Shown here in pieces: positions 62,051 to 64,000 of a stretch of DNA of 64,000 nucleotides; the first letter of the stretch is position 1; every line of letters starts with the position of its first letter. The translations under genes were made by a program, and so were the position numbers. The notes below the pieces were generated by a model that saw nothing but the letters and a program-made list of their open reading frames with translations, was not told the origin of the DNA and did no database searches. Origin of the DNA: Pseudomonas sputi (GTDB lineage: Bacteria > Pseudomonadota > Gammaproteobacteria > Pseudomonadales > Pseudomonadaceae); the NCBI RefSeq assembly GCF_021603585.1, contig NZ_BQHI01000024.1, forward strand, positions 1 to 64,000, in the 5' to 3' direction.

Positions 62051-64000
62051 TTCACCTCCAGCGTGCTCAAACCGTTGCCCTGACGTTGTACCTGAATCTG
62101 CACCGGAATCCGTTCGTGCATTTCCTGTACGTGGGAAATGACCGCCACCTTGCGCCCCTGCGCCTGCAAGCCGTCGAGGGCGTCCATGGCCAGTTGCAGG
62201 GATTCCGGATCGAGGCTGCCGAAGCCTTCGTCGATGAACAGCGATTCGATCTTCAACGTGCTCGACGCCATCGAGGCCAGGCCCAGGGCGAGGGCCAGCG
62301 ACACCAGGAAGGTTTCGCCGCCGGACAGCGAATGCACCGAGCGCAGTTCATCGCCCATTTCGGTGTCCATCACCAACAGGCCGAGCATGCTGCCGCCGCG
62401 TTTGAGGCGGTAGCGCTTGACCAGTTGCCGCAGCTGCACGTTGGCGTGATGCACCAGCAGGTCGAGGTTGTAGGCCTGGGCGATCTTGCGGAAGGTGTCG
62501 CCGGTGGCCGAGCCGATCAGCGCATTGAGCCGCGCCCAGCGCTGATACTCGGCATAGGCATCGGCGATCTGCTGCGCCAGCGCCTGATTGGCGTTCTGGC
62601 GGCGCTGGTCTTCGGCCTGCTCGGCGCGCAGTTCGGCACATTGCTGTTCGCTGGCCGTGCACTGGTTTTGCAGCTCAGCGAGGGCGCTGGCGAGTTGTTC
62701 GGCATCCAGATTGCCGTTGTGTTGGGCCTGGTGATCGCGCAGGCGCTGATCGCGTTCCTGCAACAACACCTTGGCCTGTTCAACGGCTTTTTCGTTGTGC
62801 TGCAAGCGCTGGCGCAGTCCGTCGACTTGCGCGTCATCAACCCGCAGCAGGTCTTCCAGGCCGCCGTCATCCAGCTCCGGATGGCGAGCGCGCCAGTCGG
62901 CAATCTTGCCGGCCAGATCACGGTCTTCGGTTTCCAGCGCTTGCAGACGCTCTTGCTGCGCTTTCAGTTCGGCGGTGATTTGCACCCGCTGCGTACGCGC
63001 CTCCTGTAGCGCCTGAGTCGTCGTGGATTCGGCGTTGCGCGCCTGTTCCACCGCCTGCTCCAGTTGCTGCTGCCAATGCTCGGCGCCGCTGTGATCGCCC
63101 AACAATTGCGCAAGCTTCTGCTGGCTGGCGAGTTGCTGTTCGGTCAGCGTGTTGAGTTGCTGTTCAGCGTTTTGCAGCTGCTGCACACGACCCTGTTGGC
63201 GATCCTGTTCCTTCTCAAGCGTCTGCTGGCGTTGTTGCTGCTCGGCCAGTTCCTCCTTCTGCTGATCGACTTGCGCCAGACGTTCGGCGATCTGCCGGTC
63301 AAGCTGCATGAAGGTCGCAGCCGGTTCAGCGCGCAAGGCATCGAGTGTGTCGCTCGGCAACAGCGTGGCGAAGGCTGCCAGCTCTTCGTCCAGGCGCTGG
63401 CGGTCGGCGCTCAGTTCGCGTTGCTGATTACTCAGGTGCTGCGCCGCTTGCTGGTGCGCCGTCTCGGCCTGACGCAATTGCTGGGTCAGACGCGCCGCGT
63501 CCTGTTGCAGCGTGAGCAGGGCGGTCTGGCGCTGTTCGTCCTGAGTGATGCTTTGATTGAGTTGATCGTTCTGGCGGGTGAGCCACGCGGCGCGCTTGTC
63601 ACTGTCCTGATTCAGTAACGATGCCGCGAGCGGATGCGCCTCGATGCTCGGCGTCAGCGATTGTTGCTGAGCGGCCAGTTGTTCCTGCTGTTGCAGCAAC
63701 TCTTTCTGTTGGGCAATCACGCCACCGACGCTGGCGCGCAGCTCGGTGAGCTTTTCTTTCAGTTGATCGACCGCGTGCTGCGCGCTGGCCTGCTCGCTTT
63801 CATCGTGGCGGCCGAGGCTTTGCAGCAGGGCTTCCGGCTGGTGATACGGATGCTCGTTGCTGCCACAGACCGGACACGGCTGGTCGTCCTGCAATTGCGC
63901 ACGCAGCTCTTCGACACTGGCACTGCGCGCCAGACGCTGACGCTCGAGCAATTCACGGGTGACGTTGAGGGTTTGCTCGGCAACGGTCAGCTTGGACTTG
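62047..64000 (-). CDS. sbcC: exonuclease subunit SbcC, C-terminal part (cut by window edge)
   Basis: The frame continues past the right edge, so the N-terminal Walker A half is outside. Visible are the zinc hook (CPVCGSNEHP near the left end of this fragment's protein), long coiled coils rich in Gln and Glu, and the ATPase end: LSGGETFLVSLALALGLASM, Walker B LFIDEGFGSLDPESLQLAMD and the final His loop (VISHVQEMHERI). SbcCD cuts hairpins and DNA ends. sbcD should lie upstream, outside the window. Confidence 0.9.
   Translation of the reverse strand, partial: KSKLTVAEQTLNVTRELLERQRLARSASVEELRAQLQDDQPCPVCGSNEHPYHQPEALLQSLGRHDESEQASAQHAVDQLKEKLTELRASVGGVIAQQKELLQQQEQLAAQQQSLTPSIEAHPLAASLLNQDSDKRAAWLTRQNDQLNQSITQDEQRQTALLTLQQDAARLTQQLRQAETAHQQAAQHLSNQQRELSADRQRLDEELAAFATLLPSDTLDALRAEPAATFMQLDRQIAERLAQVDQQKEELAEQQQRQQTLEKEQDRQQGRVQQLQNAEQQLNTLTEQQLASQQKLAQLLGDHSGAEHWQQQLEQAVEQARNAESTTTQALQEARTQRVQITAELKAQQERLQALETEDRDLAGKIADWRARHPELDDGGLEDLLRVDDAQVDGLRQRLQHNEKAVEQAKVLLQERDQRLRDHQAQHNGNLDAEQLASALAELQNQCTASEQQCAELRAEQAEDQRRQNANQALAQQIADAYAEYQRWARLNALIGSATGDTFRKIAQAYNLDLLVHHANVQLRQLVKRYRLKRGGSMLGLLVMDTEMGDELRSVHSLSGGETFLVSLALALGLASMASSTLKIESLFIDEGFGSLDPESLQLAMDALDGLQAQGRKVAVISHVQEMHERIPVQIQVQRQGNGLSTLEVK

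Overview
The window is GC-rich, densely coded chromosomal DNA of a Pseudomonas, most likely the P. fluorescens group. Signs for this are an aryl esterase almost identical to the known P. fluorescens enzyme, a sad/ptrR pair, a DUF5629 gene, an inverted REP pair at 6399-6487 and a fluorescens-type inverted repeat at 60758-60831. There are no rRNA, tRNA or CRISPR loci and no intact insertion sequence. It is an accessory catabolic region: transporters, oxidoreductases, hydrolases and regulators in short operons.

Left part (1-16 kb). A DUF6338-like gene enters from the edge. Next comes a small graveyard made of a LysR 3' end and a glucarate-dehydratase-like fragment. Then follow an intact LysR gene, a giant FAD/Fe-S oxidase (YdiJ type), a DUF1624-like membrane protein and the divergent sad / ptrR pair. 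An isochorismatase-fold hydrolase coupled to a ketoglutarate-semialdehyde-type dehydrogenase sits opposite an HxlR regulator. The leftward operon FMO-RidA-DUF1028-ArgE (15886 to 12254) ends in the remains of an NCS1 permease, and a 10-base G run lies upstream of it.

Middle (16-36 kb). Aryl esterase with divergent HxlR; LLM monooxygenase with its flavin reductase, opposite an NCS1 permease; a PotF-like binding protein; TerC; an AT-rich islet with a DyP-peroxidase remnant and an orphan gene; an amidase; AraC with a BASS-type transporter; a response regulator and a hybrid histidine kinase; two small lipoproteins; a secreted 13-residue-repeat protein; a cystathionine beta-synthase / gamma-lyase pair (reverse transsulfuration); and a ParD-like/methionine aminopeptidase pair.

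Right arm (36-49 kb). A PotABCD-like ABC transporter, a RibB with a ruined GTP cyclohydrolase II half, DUF1330, and a seven-gene leftward operon (AA_synth, alpha/beta hydrolase, aldehyde dehydrogenase, second flavin reductase, CMD-family protein, GntR/FCD regulator, Nudix). The same operator-like sequence (core TGGTATACCATAATAC) occurs five times. It lies in front of the flavin reductase/LLM operon, the NCS1 permease, the ABC operon, the ribB/DUF1330 divergent pair and the seven-gene operon. I infer one regulon, probably controlled by the GntR protein encoded inside it, for flavin-dependent oxidative breakdown of an unidentified and probably nitrogen-containing ring compound, with its own flavin supply. 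This is the best candidate for an undescribed system here.

Right end (48.5-64 kb). A YCF48 protein with an RND exporter; a pentonate (Weimberg-type) cluster of FCD regulator, IlvD/EDD dehydratase, MFS transporter, FAH-type AraD1 protein and ketoglutarate semialdehyde dehydrogenase; DUF5629 with a beta-propeller lactonase; three small genes; a glutathione S-transferase; and the 3' part of sbcC, cut by the window edge.
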